DNA of 64,000 bases, taken from contig NZ_JARUKY010000003.1 of NCBI RefSeq assembly GCF_029688925.1, positions 62,001-126,000 on the forward strand. Reading direction: 5' to 3'. The stretch comes from Evansella sp. AB-P1. Its GTDB lineage: Bacteria > Bacillota > Bacilli > Bacillales > Salisediminibacteriaceae. The notes beneath the pieces are model-generated. The model was not told the DNA's origin. It saw only the letters and a list, made by a program, of their open reading frames with translations, and ran no database searches. Position 1 is the first letter of the stretch. The number at the start of each line of letters is the position of its first letter. The position numbers were made by a program, and so were the translations under genes. Shown here in pieces: positions 61,950 through 64,000 of the stretch.

Positions 61950-64000
61950 TTATCGCCTATTCCTATTTCGAAATGCTTCATCAGCTAAAATAAGACCAAC
62001 GGAGTCATTTTGTCTCCAAATTTTGTCCCAATTAGCTAATGGAACAGGTCTATGTCCCACTGATGGAGAAATCTCAGGTGTTAGCCCTGGTCTACCAAAT
62101 TCATCTATAAACCACGTATTGTAGCCACCACCACTAATATTTCGAGATGTGTCAATTACTGGGTACCCTGTTTTCCTACTAACAAGGTTGGCCACAGGAC
62201 CTGGTGAACCTGTAAAGATAACTTCACCAGAAGAATGATACGCCACTGTCGTTTTAAAGTCTCTACTTCTAGTAAAGTCAGCTAATATAATCGATTCTGG
62301 TTCACTGAGTGGTTTCGGCCCTTTATGATTAAATGGACCTGGCTTTCCAGGGTCCTGTTGAACCGAATTCCAACGGGTAGGGAAGTTTCTGTTTAAGTCT
62401 ACTCCTCTTATATTAGCCTTCCAACTATCAAAGTTCCTGCTACCACCATTCATTTTAATGGCTTCATCTCTTAGATTTTTATTATTAATGGCATTAGGTC
62501 CTTGCTGCACTAACGTTACACCATCAGGGTTGGCCATAGGAACAAACCAAATGGTTGTATTGTCTAACACCTGTCTTACATTAAATCCATCATACGTATT
62601 GTCGTTAGCGTAAGCATAAGCGTAATCATCAATCATCTTCATCACAACATTAGTCGTCATATGCTCTCGTGCATGGATGGAGCTATTAATGAAAATTTCC
62701 GTATTTCCATAGCCTAATTTCACAGCGTAAATGTTTCTTCCATCAACGGATTTACCGATCACTGATGTCTCCATAAAACCAGGATACATTTGCTGTAAAT
62801 CCCCTAGATCCCGCTGCATCTTTTCATACGTATAGTTTTGAACGCGTCCATTAACTAATGTTCTGAAAGAAATAGGTCTATTTCTATTCTCCGCAAGCTT
62901 TTTATTCTCTTGGGCTTGGGATCGAATAAATGGATGAACCCCATTTGAATTTAAAATTAAGACATAACGATCAATAGCTGTTTTATAATCTCCAGAACCA
63001 TGTCGCCCAACCGCCCAACTAAACAAACTCTCTGCACTTTCTTGTACGCCAGTCCGCATTCTATTATTTGATGGATACAATATTAAACCTTCATTATAAA
63101 TGGATAATCTTCCTGAAGAAGAAGATTCATTGTTTGCTAGATTCAGAAACTGATTAACAGTTGGAACTCGATTTCTTCCTTTTGCATATTTTAGCCTCAA
63201 CTCCGTCTCCTGACGAATTGAACGATTCAAAGCTGGTGCAGCTAAAATACTTTCATAACGTTCAATGACTACATCATAGCGACGGTCATGGTGCTGACCG
63301 CTTGTCCAACTAAGTAATGATCTAGCGCTATTATAAATTCCAGTTCTAAAACGACTATCATTCGAATACAAATAGTAGCCTTCAATAAATGTTTCTAACC
63401 GTTCTGATGAAGTCCCTTTAGCGCTTGCTGCATTGCTTAGCTGATTTGAAGATGGAATTCGCTGCCTACCATTTGCATACTGAAGCTTAATCTCTGTCTC
63501 TCGTTTTATCGACTGCCTTAACGCTGGTGCTGCTAGTATATTTTCGTATCGGTCAATGGCTACATCATATCTTCTATCTTGATGCTGTCCTGTTGCCCAG
63601 TTCAACAAAGATTCGGCGCTATCATTAATTCCTACCTCAAAACTCTTGTCGGTAGGATAAAGAAGATATCCTTTTATAAATGCCTCTAAACGAGGAGAAG
63701 AACTATGCTGTTCATTCGCTAAATTATTTAACTGTTTTGCAGAAGGAAGACGATTGTTTTCTTTTGCATAAATAAGCTTATTTTCTGTTTCTTTTCTAAT
63801 CAAAGGATCTACTATGGGTAAAGCTAAAATCGATTCATATCGATCAATCGCCACATCAAACCGTCTATCCTGATGCTGACCCGTTGCCCAGTTTAATAAA
63901 GAACGAGCATTATTATTAATTCCTTCTACAAATCGATCGTCTGTAGGAAAGAGAGTATACCCTTCTACATACACCTCTAATCTTGGAGAAGAACTTGGTT
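61950..64000 (-). CDS. M14 zinc carboxypeptidase with N-terminal helical repeats (partial)
   Basis: At least 683 codons; the start lies beyond the right edge. The first 370 visible residues contain four repeats of about 90 residues, each with GYxLYPTDxxF, SLLNWATGQHQDRRYDVAIDRYExIL and KLxYAxGRxRxP, helical and reminiscent of TPR units. Residues about 390-670 are the peptidase: zinc motif SSIHAREHM (HxxE), ANPDG, RGVDLNRNFP, third zinc His in AYHSSGE and catalytic Glu in LTPEIS, all present. Related gamma-glutamyl carboxypeptidases cut peptidoglycan peptides. An exported wall enzyme is likely, but the signal peptide is outside the window. Confidence 0.88.
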   Translation of the reverse strand, partial: PSSSPRLEVYVEGYTLFPTDDRFVEGINNNARSLLNWATGQHQDRRFDVAIDRYESILALPIVDPLIRKETENKLIYAKENNRLPSAKQLNNLANEQHSSSPRLEAFIKGYLLYPTDKSFEVGINDSAESLLNWATGQHQDRRYDVAIDRYENILAAPALRQSIKRETEIKLQYANGRQRIPSSNQLSNAASAKGTSSERLETFIEGYYLYSNDSRFRTGIYNSARSLLSWTSGQHHDRRYDVVIERYESILAAPALNRSIRQETELRLKYAKGRNRVPTVNQFLNLANNESSSSGRLSIYNEGLILYPSNNRMRTGVQESAESLFSWAVGRHGSGDYKTAIDRYVLILNSNGVHPFIRSQAQENKKLAENRNRPISFRTLVNGRVQNYTYEKMQRDLGDLQQMYPGFMETSVIGKSVDGRNIYAVKLGYGNTEIFINSSIHAREHMTTNVVMKMIDDYAYAYANDNTYDGFNVRQVLDNTTIWFVPMANPDGVTLVQQGPNAINNKNLRDEAIKMNGGSRNFDSWKANIRGVDLNRNFPTRWNSVQQDPGKPGPFNHKGPKPLSEPESIILADFTRSRDFKTTVAYHSSGEVIFTGSPGPVANLVSRKTGYPVIDTSRNISGGGYNTWFIDEFGRPGLTPEISPSVGHRPVPLANWDKIWRQNDSVGLILADEAFRNRNRR

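Overview
The window comes from a low-GC, motile member of the Bacillaceae. The gene order closely follows the Bacillus subtilis block that runs from ctpB/ftsEX through secA, the late flagellar genes, comF, degSU and yvyE to the LytR-CpsA-Psr genes. A secreted modular pectate lyase and many dispersed palindromic repeats fit an alkaliphilic or halotolerant soil bacillus, but the species cannot be fixed from the sequence alone.

Layout. 1-377: start of a CtpB-type protease, cut by the window edge. 803-4405: an AraC-family regulator and a PL10 pectate lyase, apparently inserted between ctpB and envC/ftsEX; a perfect cre (CcpA) box lies before the lyase. 5309-10399: an EnvC-like M23 activator, ftsX, ftsE, cccB and a YitT-family protein. 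11054-13593: two tandem hairpin arrays flanking a NERD-domain gene. 13703-17607: prfB (with its programmed frameshift) and secA. 18357-26914: ptsG, hpf, a cold-shock gene, asnB, a REP-associated tyrosine transposase (RAYT) and a second ssb. 26988-46869: a flagellar locus on the minus strand: fliS, flaG, a FliT-like gene, two fliD genes, an AT-rich five-gene modification operon, hag, a LuxR-type regulator, csrA, fliW, yviE, flgL, flgK, flgN, flgM and yvyF. 47277-52064: an Rpn-type nuclease gene, comFC, comFA and degV. 53630-61724: degU, degS, yvyE, a degenerate sensor kinase and two LCP genes. 61950-64000: a repeat-bearing M14 carboxypeptidase that runs off the right edge.

How genes work together. 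SigmaD promoters (TAAA-N15-nCCGATAn) are visible before hag, flgM, the first fliD and flaG, with a weaker one before the second fliD. FlgM, CsrA and FliW supply the known homeostatic control of flagellin, and the hag leader carries a textbook CsrA hairpin. FlgK, FlgL, FliD, FliS and FlgN build the filament junction, cap and chaperone set. Between hag and fliD sits an operon encoding an ATP-grasp protein, a LicD-type phosphotransferase, a class V aminotransferase resembling 2-aminoethylphosphonate transaminase, and a LicC/PntC-like cytidylyltransferase. This is the most interesting candidate system: it suggests a nucleotide-activated aminophosphonate or phosphoamine that decorates flagellin or a surface glycan.

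Non-coding DNA is unusually rich. Four arrays (A-D) with about 44 copies of a 51-52-nt hairpin unit, all in one orientation, lie at 4648-5098, 11054-11540, 12917-13593 and 52784-53370. A second family of REP-like palindromes centred on ACCAGGT/GACATGGTC sits at gene 3' ends. A third mosaic family, hairpin-core-hairpin, is scattered at 38933-39423, 52431-52650 and 55924-56185. A 200-bp element with terminal inverted repeats lies at 1773-1972. No rRNA, complete tRNA, CRISPR array or intact insertion sequence was seen.
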